Of a DNA stretch of 22,037 bases, positions 7,071 to 14,911 are shown piece after piece; position 1 is the stretch's first letter; each line of letters starts with the position of its first letter. The stretch is from the NCBI GenBank assembly GCA_946497585.1, contig CAMMLF010000010.1, positions 1 to 22,037 of the forward strand, written 5' to 3'. The position numbers and the translations under genes are program-made. The DNA is from an uncultured Clostridium sp. (lineage in GTDB: Bacteria > Bacillota > Clostridia > TANB77 > CAG-508). Under the pieces are notes generated by a model. That model was not told where the DNA came from, ran no database searches, and saw only the letters and a program-made list of their open reading frames with translations.

Positions 7071-8234
7071 ATGAAAATACTATCAATTGACACATCATCA
7101 AGCATATGCTCAGTAGCCATACTAGAAGATAACAAAATAATAAAAGAAATGCATAATTTTAGTGAAAAAGAACATTCAGAAACTTTAATGCCAATGATAG
7201 ATGAGCTATTTAAAACTACAAAATTGAGCTTAGACAATATAGGATTAATTGCCTGTTCAGTAGGCCCTGGCTCTTTTACTGGAATAAGAATAGGAATAGC
7301 AACAGTTAAAGCATTTGCAGACGCAAAAAACATTCCAGTAGTTGGAGTTAACTCATTAGAAGCTATGGCTTATTTAGGTGTGGCGCAAAAAGGTGATGGA
7401 GAATATGTTTCAATATTAGATGCAAGAAATGATAATGTATATTTTGCCATTTATAAAATGAAAAAAGGTCAATTTTCTATATATAAAAACCCAGAAGCAA
7501 TGCAAATATCAGAAGCAATTACATACATAGATAATTTGAAATTACCGATATATTTTTGTGGAGATATAGTAAATGCAGACCTTGCAAGAATTGAGCAACT
7601 ATATTTATCAAGAGTATCCATAGAAAAGGCAAATAGTGAAGATGTAAACAAACACGAGTATTTAACAAATGTAGGACCACTTGCTATTGGAGTTGCTCTA
7701 GCAGGATTAAATAGGTATGCAAATGGAATATTTGGTAATTCAAATTCTCTAACACCAATGTATTTAAGAAAGCCACAAGCTCAGAGACAAAAAGAAGGTA
7801 AGTCAGATGACATAGCAATTTTAGAAATGAGCTATACAGACTTAGAGAACATAAAATTAAATTATTCAATGTTTCCAAATATATGGGAATATGACGTTCT
7901 ACAAGATGATTACAATGATTCAAAATATATTGTAATAAAGCAGAATGAAGAAATATATGGCTTTGCAGGATTTAGAACAATATTTGAAGAAATGGAAATT
8001 ATGAATATAGTAACAAAAGTAGACAAACGAAATCAAGGTTTTGCATCAAATATGTTAAGCTATATTTTAAGATATGCTCATAATCACGAAATGGAAAAAA
8101 TCAATCTTGAAGTCAATGAAAACAATTTGCCAGCAATCAAGCTATATAAAACATATGGATTTCAAGTGGTGGGAAAGAGAAACAAATATTATAAAGATGG
8201 TGGAAATGCTATTTTGATGACGTATTTTGTTTAA
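7071..8234 (+). CDS. tsaB: TsaB-RimI fusion: t6A37 synthesis factor plus N-acetyltransferase
   Basis: 387 residues, two proteins in one frame. Residues 1 to about 235 are TsaB (ILSIDTSSSICSVAIL at the start, SVGPGSFTGIRIGIATVKAF at about 63-82), the ASKHA-fold partner that dimerises with TsaD to make N6-threonylcarbamoyl-adenosine on tRNA. Residues about 246-387 are a GNAT domain like RimI, which acetylates the N-terminal alanine of ribosomal protein S18. The acetyl-CoA loop RNQGFA is at 320-325 and the C-terminal LYKTYGF at 359-364. The linker GKSDDIAILEMSYTDLENI joins the domains with no stop or frameshift. tsaB and rimI are often adjacent, and fused forms are known. tsaE and tsaD are not in the window. 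Start ATG with GAAAGG upstream. Confidence 0.93.
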   Translation: MKILSIDTSSSICSVAILEDNKIIKEMHNFSEKEHSETLMPMIDELFKTTKLSLDNIGLIACSVGPGSFTGIRIGIATVKAFADAKNIPVVGVNSLEAMAYLGVAQKGDGEYVSILDARNDNVYFAIYKMKKGQFSIYKNPEAMQISEAITYIDNLKLPIYFCGDIVNADLARIEQLYLSRVSIEKANSEDVNKHEYLTNVGPLAIGVALAGLNRYANGIFGNSNSLTPMYLRKPQAQRQKEGKSDDIAILEMSYTDLENIKLNYSMFPNIWEYDVLQDDYNDSKYIVIKQNEEIYGFAGFRTIFEEMEIMNIVTKVDKRNQGFASNMLSYILRYAHNHEMEKINLEVNENNLPAIKLYKTYGFQVVGKRNKYYKDGGNAILMTYFV

Positions 8235-8246
8235 ATTATTTTAATA

Positions 8247-8374
8247 ATTAAGTCCAATATTATATTCTCTCTCATTTCACCGCGCGGGTCGCTTTCGCTC
8301 CAGTTTGCACGTTACGCTACGCTCCTACGTCGCCTTCGCTCACTGAAATGTCGAGAATAATATTGGAACTTAAT
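8247..8374. repeat. GC-rich 128-bp inverted-repeat element, sibling of 5294-5423
   Basis: The left arm (8247-8279) and right arm (8344-8374) are inverted copies: about 29 positions pair, with a small bulge on the left arm. The interior (8280-8343) is strongly G/C-rich for this genome, with repeated CGCTC/CGCTACGCTCC motifs. It shares TCGCTCACTG (8336-8345) and the ends TCCAATAT...ATATTG with the element in the spoIIIA operon, in the same orientation relative to the genes. It begins 13 bases after the tsaB-rimI stop. The arms are long enough for a stable RNA hairpin that could end or protect the transcript, but there is no classic T tract. Confidence 0.75.
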
Positions 8375-8443
8375 AAAAATAATATAAAAAAATTATTTGC
8401 ACATACTAAAAACAAAAGATTTTTAAAATATTGCTATTATCTA

Positions 8444-8471
8444 TTGACAAATTTCTGCAAAAAAGTAAAAT
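8444..8471 (+). promoter_or_regulatory. Probable sigma-A promoter for the Lon-family protease gene
   Basis: A perfect TTGACA (8444-8449), a 16-base spacer, then TAAAAT (8466-8471). A better TATAAT lies at 8471-8476 but would need a 21-base spacer. Two copies of TTCTGCAAAA (8453-8462 and 8476-8485) flank the -10 region and could be operator half-sites. Confidence 0.55.
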
Positions 8472-8508
8472 ATAATTCTGCAAAATAGCAATAAGGAAGG
8501 ATTTGAAA

Positions 8509-10875
8509 ATGAAAAATACAAATGAAGTATCATGGAAAAAATTAAAATACAAATGTAATCCAGATGTATTTAACTTTGTTACAACAGAAGAGTTAGAAAG
8601 AAATTATGATGGTATAGGACAAGAAAGAGGAATATCATCATTAAAATTTGGCTTAAACGTAGACGTAAATGGATATAATCTTTATTTAGAAGGACCAACA
8701 GGTGTAGGCAAAACTATGTACACCAAAAATTATTTGAACAAGATAAGTAAAAATAAAAAAGTACCACAAGATTGGTGCTATGTGTACAATTTTGAAAATC
8801 CAAATGAGCCAGTTGCAATAGGCTTTCCAGCAGGACAAGGTCAAGAATTTAAAGATAGCATGGATAAATTTATTAAAGATATTAGAACAGAAATAAAAAG
8901 CACATTCAATAATAATGATTTTGAAAAGCAAAAAAATGTAATTGTTCAAAAATATCAAGATAAAAGAAATAAATTATTAGAAGACTTAAATACGCAATCT
9001 GCAAAATATGGATTTCAAGTTAAGGCATCTGATACTGGTATATATATGATGCCAATGTTAGATGGCAAAGTTATAAAAGAAGAAGATTTTGATAAATTAG
9101 ATGATAAATTAAAGCAAGAATATGAAAGCAAGTCGACCATAGTTCAAGAGCAAATAATCCAAGTTATAGGCAAAATAAAAGAAATAGAACAAGAGTCAGA
9201 AAAAAAGGTAAATGAATGGCAATCAAGCATAGCCTCATTATCTGTTGAAGGACATATAACATATGTAAAATCTAAATTTAAAAGAAATAAAAAAATAAAT
9301 AAATTTTTAGAGGGTGTAAAAAAAGATATACTTAAAAACATTTCAAAATTTATTGGCGAAGATAAAAAGCTTCAAGAACAAGCAGGCCCAAGAGTTATAG
9401 AAACAAAGCCTTGGGACAATTATAGAGTAAATTTATTTATTGACAATAGCCATACAGAAGGTGCGCCTGTAATAATGGATAGCAACTATTCATTTAGCAA
9501 TATTTTTGGAAGACTAGAGTATGAAAATTATTATGGTGTATTAAAAACAGATTATACAATGATAAGACCAGGACTTTTACATGAGGCAAATGGAGGATAT
9601 ATCATATTCCAAGCAAACGATTTACTTACAAATCCAGCAGTTTACGATAATCTTAAAAAAGTTCTTAGAAATAAAGAACTTGGAATAGATAACTCAATGG
9701 ACCAAAAATCTTCAATGGTAATGGTGTCTTTAAAACCAGAGCCAATTCCACTTGATTTAAAAGTTATAATAATAGGAAATGAAAATGTTTATCAAACATT
9801 ACTATCAGTAGATAATGACTTTAGAAAATTATTTAAAATAAAAGTGGAATTTGAAGATGATGCTCCATTAAATGAAAAAAATCTACAAGATTTAGCAAGA
9901 TTTGTACATGGATATTGTGAAGATGATGAACTTCCACATTTGGACAAATTCGCAGTTGCAAGACTTGCTGAATATTCAACAAGAGTATCAACAAATCAAA
10001 ATAGAATATCAACAAGATTTGGAGAATTAGCACAAGTTATTGCAGAAGCGGCAACATGGGCAAGATTAGATAAAGCCAAAGTTGTTACAGCAGATTATAT
10101 AGATAAAGCATTAGAAGAAAGAAAAAATAGACAAAAGAAATATGATGAAAAATACACAGAAATGATACAAGAAGGAACACTTTTGATAGACACAGAAGGC
10201 GAAAAAGTTGGACAAATAAATGGTCTAACAGTAATGTCAATAGGAGATTATTCATTTGGAAAACCTGTAAGAATTACAGTAAACACATATACAGGTAAAA
10301 AAGGAATAATAGATATTGAAAGAGAAGTAGAACTTTCTGGTTCATCACATTCAAAAGGTATACTTATACTAAATGGATACCTAGGCGAAAAATTTGCAAA
10401 AGATATGCCATTATCACTTACTGCAAGCATATGTTTTGAACAATTATACAATGGTGTTGATGGAGATAGTGCATCAAGCACAGAGCTATATGCATTACTT
10501 TCAAACCTAGCAGGAATTCCTATAAATCAAGGAATTGCAACAACGGGTTCAGTAAACCAAAAAGGCGAAATTCAAGCAATTGGTGGAGTTAATGAAAAAA
10601 TAGAAGGATATTTTGAAATTTGCAAATTAAAAGGCTTAACAGGAAATCAAGGCGTAATAATACCAAAACAAAATATTCAAAACTTAAATCTAGATGACGA
10701 AGTTGTAAATGCAGTAAAAAACGGAAAATTCCATATTTACGCTGTGTCTACCATTGATGAAGGAATAGAAATATTAACAGGAGTTCCAGCAGGTAAAAAA
10801 GATGTTCCGGGAACAGTAAATGCGATGGTGTATAATACTTTGAAAAAATACGCTAAGGCTAGCAAGGATGAATAG
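8509..10875 (+). CDS. Lon-family ATP-dependent protease (LonB-like)
   Basis: 788 residues. N-terminal AAA+ ATPase region with Walker A GPTGVGKT (Lys68), a long helical insertion (about 110-285, rich in Lys/Glu, probable coiled coil), the GGYIIFQANDLL Walker B-like stretch, a sensor/arginine-finger part around STRVSTNQNRISTRFGELAQ, and a C-terminal Lon protease domain. The catalytic dyad is Ser654 (in VDGDSASS) and Lys697 (in GGVNEKIEG). Their spacing of 43 residues equals that in E. coli Lon (679/722). There is no Lon N-terminal substrate domain and no obvious membrane segment, so it is the soluble COG1067-type Lon-related protease, not classical LonA. I chose ATG 8509 over the in-frame TTG at 8503 because AAGGAAGG is 8 bases before the ATG. 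Its natural substrates are not known. Confidence 0.9.
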   Translation: MKNTNEVSWKKLKYKCNPDVFNFVTTEELERNYDGIGQERGISSLKFGLNVDVNGYNLYLEGPTGVGKTMYTKNYLNKISKNKKVPQDWCYVYNFENPNEPVAIGFPAGQGQEFKDSMDKFIKDIRTEIKSTFNNNDFEKQKNVIVQKYQDKRNKLLEDLNTQSAKYGFQVKASDTGIYMMPMLDGKVIKEEDFDKLDDKLKQEYESKSTIVQEQIIQVIGKIKEIEQESEKKVNEWQSSIASLSVEGHITYVKSKFKRNKKINKFLEGVKKDILKNISKFIGEDKKLQEQAGPRVIETKPWDNYRVNLFIDNSHTEGAPVIMDSNYSFSNIFGRLEYENYYGVLKTDYTMIRPGLLHEANGGYIIFQANDLLTNPAVYDNLKKVLRNKELGIDNSMDQKSSMVMVSLKPEPIPLDLKVIIIGNENVYQTLLSVDNDFRKLFKIKVEFEDDAPLNEKNLQDLARFVHGYCEDDELPHLDKFAVARLAEYSTRVSTNQNRISTRFGELAQVIAEAATWARLDKAKVVTADYIDKALEERKNRQKKYDEKYTEMIQEGTLLIDTEGEKVGQINGLTVMSIGDYSFGKPVRITVNTYTGKKGIIDIEREVELSGSSHSKGILILNGYLGEKFAKDMPLSLTASICFEQLYNGVDGDSASSTELYALLSNLAGIPINQGIATTGSVNQKGEIQAIGGVNEKIEGYFEICKLKGLTGNQGVIIPKQNIQNLNLDDEVVNAVKNGKFHIYAVSTIDEGIEILTGVPAGKKDVPGTVNAMVYNTLKKYAKASKDE

Positions 10876-10876
10876 A

Positions 10877-10919
10877 GGTTGAAGAATAACGACGCCAAAA
10901 TTGTAATTATTTTTCAACC
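10877..10919 (+). other. Long-stem hairpin between protease and aminopeptidase genes
   Basis: GGTTGAAGAATAA (10877-10889) and TTATTTTTCAACC (10907-10919) pair at 12 of 13 positions (the remaining G-T is a wobble pair in RNA) around a 17-base loop. It starts right after the protease stop. No T run follows the stem, so it is an unlikely strong terminator. It may limit readthrough or protect the 3' end. Confidence 0.45.
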
Positions 10920-10942
10920 AATAATAAAGGGAGCAAAATAAT

Positions 10943-12061
10943 ATGAAAGATTTAAGAATTGAAAAATTAGCTAACAATTTATTAAACCATTCCATAGGAA
11001 TAAAGAATGGAGAAAAAGTTTTAATTGAAATACTTGGAATGGATGCCTTACCTTTAGGAAAAGAATTGATAAAACAAGCTGAAAATATGGGAGCTCTTCC
11101 ATTTTTTAATATAATTGATTATGAAGTTATGAGAGAAATGTTGCTAAATGCGTCAGAAGAGCAAATAAAAATTTATGCAAAGCACGATTTACAAAAGATG
11201 CAAGACATGGATTGCTATATCGGCATAAGAGCAAGTAAAAATGCTTCAGAGCTAAATGGAATTCCAAAAGAGAAAATGGAGATATATAATAAATTTTATA
11301 CTTTGCCTGTACATTTTGAAGAGAGAGTAAAGAATACAAAATGGTGTATATTAAGATATCCCAATAGTTCTATGGCACAAATGAGCAATATGAATACTGA
11401 AGAATTTGAAGATTTTTATTTTAAAGTTTGCACATTAGATTATGACAAAATGTCAAAAGCAATGGATAATTTGGTTAATTTAATGAACGAAACTAAAAGT
11501 GTTCATATATTAGGAGAGGGAACAGATTTAAAATTTAGCATAGAAGGAATACCAGCTGAAAAATATATGGGAACATTCAATATTCCAGATGGAGAAGTAG
11601 CAACAGCACCTGTAAAAACCAGTGTTAACGGATATATAACATATAATACAGATACATCATACAATGGAGTATTGTTTAATAATATTAGATTTGAGTTTGA
11701 AAATGGAAAAATTATTAAAGCAACTGCAAATAAAACTAAAGAATTAAATGAAATATTAGACACAGATGAAGGCAGTAGATATATTGGAGAGTTCGCCATA
11801 GGATTAAATCCATATATAGAAAGACCAATTGGAGATACTTTATTTGATGAAAAGATAAAAGGAAGTTTCCATTTTACACCAGGTGATAGTTTAGAAGAGA
11901 GTGATAATGGAAATCGTTCAAGTATACATTGGGATATTGTAAATATTCAAACACCGGAATATGGCGGTGGTGAAATCTATTTTGATAATGTTTTAGTAAG
12001 AAAAGATGGAAAGTTTGTGCTAGAAGATTTAAAACCACTAAATCCGGAAAATTTGATTTGA
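10943..12061 (+). CDS. M29-family metallo-aminopeptidase
   Basis: 372 residues, somewhat shorter than the roughly 410 usual for the thermophilic aminopeptidase (M29) family. The family removes N-terminal residues from peptides in the cytoplasm using two metal ions. Candidate ligands are visible in the right order: a Glu in FNIPDGEVATAP, Glu283 in IGEFAIGLNP, His310 in FHFTPGD, and His329/Asp331 in SIHWDIVN. The N-terminal domain (to about residue 170) is the open lid-like part. Start ATG with AAAGGGAGC upstream, 67 bases after the Lon-family gene, with a hairpin between. A peptidase downstream of an ATP-dependent protease could finish peptides it releases, but this is inference. Confidence 0.88.
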   Translation: MKDLRIEKLANNLLNHSIGIKNGEKVLIEILGMDALPLGKELIKQAENMGALPFFNIIDYEVMREMLLNASEEQIKIYAKHDLQKMQDMDCYIGIRASKNASELNGIPKEKMEIYNKFYTLPVHFEERVKNTKWCILRYPNSSMAQMSNMNTEEFEDFYFKVCTLDYDKMSKAMDNLVNLMNETKSVHILGEGTDLKFSIEGIPAEKYMGTFNIPDGEVATAPVKTSVNGYITYNTDTSYNGVLFNNIRFEFENGKIIKATANKTKELNEILDTDEGSRYIGEFAIGLNPYIERPIGDTLFDEKIKGSFHFTPGDSLEESDNGNRSSIHWDIVNIQTPEYGGGEIYFDNVLVRKDGKFVLEDLKPLNPENLI

Positions 12062-12102
12062 AATATAAATGAAAATTTAAGAAAAAAATATTTTTATATA
12101 CT

Positions 12103-12131
12103 TTGTCAACAGTCTGAATGCTATTTATAAT
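12103..12131 (+). promoter_or_regulatory. Promoter-like TTGTCA-17-TATAAT overlapping a terminator
   Basis: TTGTCA (12103-12108), a 17-base spacer, then a perfect TATAAT (12126-12131). The -10 box lies in the left arm and loop of the terminator hairpin at 12117-12150. A transcript from here would start inside the hairpin. It could be a chance match. Confidence 0.4.
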
Positions 12132-12150
12132 AATATAAATAGCATTTTAT
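12117..12150 (+). terminator. Terminator after the aminopeptidase gene
   Basis: A perfect 13-bp stem, AATGCTATTTATA (12117-12129) and TATAAATAGCATT (12134-12146), with a 4-base loop, followed by TTAT. The stem is AT-rich and the T run is short, so it could be leaky. Confidence 0.65.
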
Positions 12151-12178
12151 TGATTTTCAACATATTAAGGTGTATAAT
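12150..12178 (+). promoter_or_regulatory. Probable sigma-A promoter for ychF
   Basis: TTGATT (12150-12155), a 17-base spacer, then TATAAT (12173-12178) preceded by TG. It lies about 49 bases upstream of the ychF start and just downstream of the terminator. Confidence 0.65.
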
Positions 12179-12226
12179 ATTAGCATTCTATTATATGAAT
12201 TATTAAATAAGGAAAGGACAAAATAA

Positions 12227-13312
12227 ATGAAAATAGGAATAGTAGGTTTACCAAACGTAGGAAAAAGCACATTATTCAATAGTATAACAAATGCAGGTGC
12301 AGAATGTGCAAACTACCCATTCTGCACAATTGAGCCAAATGTGGGAGTTGTGCCAGTACCAGATGAAAGACTAGATGTACTTGGCAAAATGTATGAAACA
12401 GAAAAAATTACACACGCAATAATTGAATTTGTAGATATAGCTGGTTTAGTAAAAGGAGCAAGTAAAGGTGAAGGATTAGGAAATAAATTCTTATCACATA
12501 TAAGAGAAACAGATTCAATAGTGGAAGTAGTAAGATGCTTTGATGACTCAAATATAGTACACGTAGATGGAAGTGTAGACCCAATAAGAGATATAGAAAC
12601 AATAAATTTAGAATTGGTATTAGCAGACCTTGAAACAGTAAATAAAAGAATAGAAAGAGCAGCAAAACTTGCAAAAGGTGATAAAAAATATTATGCAGAA
12701 GAAGATTTATTCAAAAAAATAAGAGACCACCTAGAAGCAGGAAGCTCAGCAAGAACACTTAAATTAAATGATGATGAAAAAGAAATCATAAAAGATGCAT
12801 TTTTATTAACAATGAAGCCAATACTATATGTAGCAAATGTATCAGAATCAGATATTGGAAAAGAAAATGAATATGTAGAAAAAGTAAAAGAATATGCAAA
12901 AGCAGAAAATTCAGAAGTAGTTCAATTATGTGTAAAAATAGAAGAAGAACTATCAAGCTTAGAAGGCGATGAAAAGCAAGAAATGCTAGAGGCCATGGGA
13001 CTTGATGAATCTGGCTTAGATAAAGTAATAAAAGCGAGTTATGATTTATTAGGCTTAATGTCATTCTTAACAGCAGGCAAAAAAGAAGTAAGAGCTTGGA
13101 CAATTAAAAAAGGTACAAAAGCTCCTCAGGCAGCAGGAAAAATACATACAGATTTTGAAAGAGGCTTTATAAAGGCAGAAATAGTATCTTATGACGATTT
13201 GGTAAGACTTGGCTCATATCAAAAAGCAAAAGAGGCAGGACTTGTTAGACTAGAAGGCAAGGATTATGTAATGCAAAATGGCGATATAGTTGAATTTAAG
13301 TTTAATGTGTAA
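12227..13312 (+). CDS. ychF: YchF/Ola1-type ATPase
   Basis: 361 residues, normal length. The N-terminal Obg-type G domain has GLPNVGKST (7-15), the DIAGLVKGASKGEGLGNKFL switch (70-89), and NVSESD at 204-209 in place of the NKxD guanine motif. This matches the family, which binds ATP rather than GTP. A helical hairpin domain (about 130-200) and a C-terminal TGS domain (about 276-359, ending in MQNGDIVEFKFNV) are complete. YchF is a universal ribosome-associated ATPase linked to stress responses and translation start. Start ATG with GGAAAGGA upstream and its own likely promoter. Confidence 0.97.
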   Translation: MKIGIVGLPNVGKSTLFNSITNAGAECANYPFCTIEPNVGVVPVPDERLDVLGKMYETEKITHAIIEFVDIAGLVKGASKGEGLGNKFLSHIRETDSIVEVVRCFDDSNIVHVDGSVDPIRDIETINLELVLADLETVNKRIERAAKLAKGDKKYYAEEDLFKKIRDHLEAGSSARTLKLNDDEKEIIKDAFLLTMKPILYVANVSESDIGKENEYVEKVKEYAKAENSEVVQLCVKIEEELSSLEGDEKQEMLEAMGLDESGLDKVIKASYDLLGLMSFLTAGKKEVRAWTIKKGTKAPQAAGKIHTDFERGFIKAEIVSYDDLVRLGSYQKAKEAGLVRLEGKDYVMQNGDIVEFKFNV

Positions 13313-13321
13313 AAATTATTA

Positions 13322-13350
13322 TTGCAATTAAACTTAAATTATGATATAAT
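13322..13350 (+). promoter_or_regulatory. Probable sigma-A promoter for the AAA/DUF4143 gene
   Basis: TTGCAA (13322-13327), a 17-base spacer, then TATAAT (13345-13350). It begins only 9 bases after the ychF stop and lies about 96 bases before the downstream start. The last base of the -10 box is the first base of a 39-bp palindrome. Confidence 0.65.
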
Positions 13351-13388
13351 TTATACAAATTCGGAATACAATTCCTAGTTTGTATAAA
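13350..13388. promoter_or_regulatory. 39-bp palindrome at the transcription start of the AAA/DUF4143 gene
   Basis: The outer arms TTTATACAAA (13350-13359) and TTTGTATAAA (13379-13388) and the inner arms GGAAT (13363-13367) and ATTCC (13371-13375) are all perfect and share one centre at 13369. Only two of three intervening positions mispair in DNA, and one of those is a wobble pair in RNA. The site spans the expected transcription start. It could be a repressor operator or, if transcribed, a stable 5' leader hairpin. Confidence 0.6.
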
Positions 13389-13445
13389 TGCCTAAAAATT
13401 AATTTCAAAGTAAAGCATGTATTTAAGGCAAAAAAGAAAGGATTG

Positions 13446-14717
13446 ATGCCTTATATGAAATATATTAATAGAAATTTGGAAAAAGAAATTGAAAAAATGA
13501 TTGGAAAAGTTCCAGTAATTTTAGTTACAGGAGCCAGACAGACAGGAAAAAGCACTTTGCTAGAATATATAAACACAATCAGTCAAAACAAAATCAATTA
13601 TGTTACATTGGATGATATGATTGAAAGAGCAAATGCAATAGAAGACCCAGAAACATTTTTGAGAAGCCATGAAGCTCCACTAATAATTGATGAATTTCAA
13701 TATGCTCCAAATTTATTATCATATATAAAAATAAAAGTAGATGAAGCAAGAAAAAATGAAATGTTTGGAGATGGTAAGCGAACAGGAACTATGTATTATT
13801 TAACAGGTTCACAAGTGTTTCAAACTATGAAAGAAGCTTCAGAATCACTTGCGGGTAGAATTGGAATTTTAGAGCTAAATACTTTATCTACTAGAGAAAT
13901 TTACGGAAAAAGTGAAGAATGCTTTATTCCAGACATAAACTTAATAAAGCAAAAAGAAAAATTGCCATATGAAATATTAGAAAAAGTTTTTGATAGAATA
14001 TTAAAAGGAAGTTATCCGGCATTGTATAATGGGCAAGAAAACGATTTAGAAAACTTTTATTCATCATATATTAAAACATATATAGAAAGAGATATTAGAA
14101 AATTAATAAATGTAAAAGATGAAATAAAATTTTTAAAATTTATATCAGCAGTTGCTGCTAGAACGGCTCAGGAGTACAATGCAAGTGAAATAGCAAATGA
14201 CGTAGGAATAGATGCAAAAACAGTAGATGAATGGTTATCTATATTAAAAAATACATTTTTAGTATATCTTCTTCAGCCATATTCAAATAATACGACGAGT
14301 CGAGCTGTAAAAAGACCAAAAATATATTTTATGGATACAGGACTAGCTTGTTATTTAGCTGGATATTTAGACGCAAGAACATTGGAAAGAAGTGCATACG
14401 CTGGTGCTATTTTTGAAACATATGTTGTGTCAGAAATAATAAAATCTTATAACAATAATGGTAGAGATACTAGATTGCACTTATATTATTACAGAGATAA
14501 TAATCAAAAGGAGATTGACTTATTAATAATAGACCAAAATAACATTTACCCTGTTGAAATTAAAAAAAGTGCTAATCCGGGAAAAGATGCAATCAAAAAT
14601 TTTGATGTAGTAAATAAATTTGAAATGAATTCACCAAATGGTATTGTAATTTCTCTAAGCAAAGATATACATGCTTTAGATGAGAAGAATTACATAGTGC
14701 CAATAGAATATTTGTAG
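13446..14717 (+). CDS. AAA ATPase with DUF4143 and nuclease-like C-terminus
   Basis: 423 residues from ATG 13446. N-terminal AAA_14-type ATPase with Walker A GARQTGKST (residues 29-37, Lys35) and Walker B LIIDEF (Asp82, Glu83). The middle part has a winged-helix-like segment (EIANDVGIDAKTVDEWLSIL). The C-terminal DUF4143 region carries a possible PD-(D/E)xK pattern: Asp358 (in EIDLL) and Glu371/Lys373 (in YPVEIKKS). Such proteins are common in anaerobes; their function is unknown. Start choice is uncertain: ATG 13446 and ATG 13455 are both near AAGAAAGGA, and an upstream TTG would run translation through the palindrome. It has its own promoter and stands alone, with no partner gene. Confidence 0.85.
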   Translation: MPYMKYINRNLEKEIEKMIGKVPVILVTGARQTGKSTLLEYINTISQNKINYVTLDDMIERANAIEDPETFLRSHEAPLIIDEFQYAPNLLSYIKIKVDEARKNEMFGDGKRTGTMYYLTGSQVFQTMKEASESLAGRIGILELNTLSTREIYGKSEECFIPDINLIKQKEKLPYEILEKVFDRILKGSYPALYNGQENDLENFYSSYIKTYIERDIRKLINVKDEIKFLKFISAVAARTAQEYNASEIANDVGIDAKTVDEWLSILKNTFLVYLLQPYSNNTTSRAVKRPKIYFMDTGLACYLAGYLDARTLERSAYAGAIFETYVVSEIIKSYNNNGRDTRLHLYYYRDNNQKEIDLLIIDQNNIYPVEIKKSANPGKDAIKNFDVVNKFEMNSPNGIVISLSKDIHALDEKNYIVPIEYL

Positions 14718-14787
14718 AAAATGCAAACTTTGAAATATAAGCAAAAAATTTAATTACAAAAAATTCGACAAAATTTTCAAAAAAATG

Positions 14788-14817
14788 TTGACGAGTATAA
14801 ATAAAAAGTTTTATAAT
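14788..14817 (+). promoter_or_regulatory. Probable sigma-A promoter for the LPXTG protein
   Basis: TTGACG (14788-14793), an 18-base spacer, then TATAAT (14812-14817). The start codon is about 95 bases downstream, leaving a long 5' leader that includes a small hairpin (ATTTGC...GCAAAT). Confidence 0.65.
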
Positions 14818-14911
14818 AGATATAGTATTGAAAATGTAATAATTTTCTTGCTATATTTGCATTCAAAAAAGCAAATAATAATAATAGTCTAAAGAAGAAA
14901 GGAAGAATACT

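Noticed and set aside
13350..13388. Palindrome as the terminator of ychF
   Set aside because: No T tract follows on the + strand, and the site sits directly behind a good promoter that points into the next gene.
13446..14717. AAA/DUF4143 ATPase as part of a defence system
   Set aside because: It stands alone between housekeeping and surface genes, with no restriction, toxin or CRISPR partner nearby.
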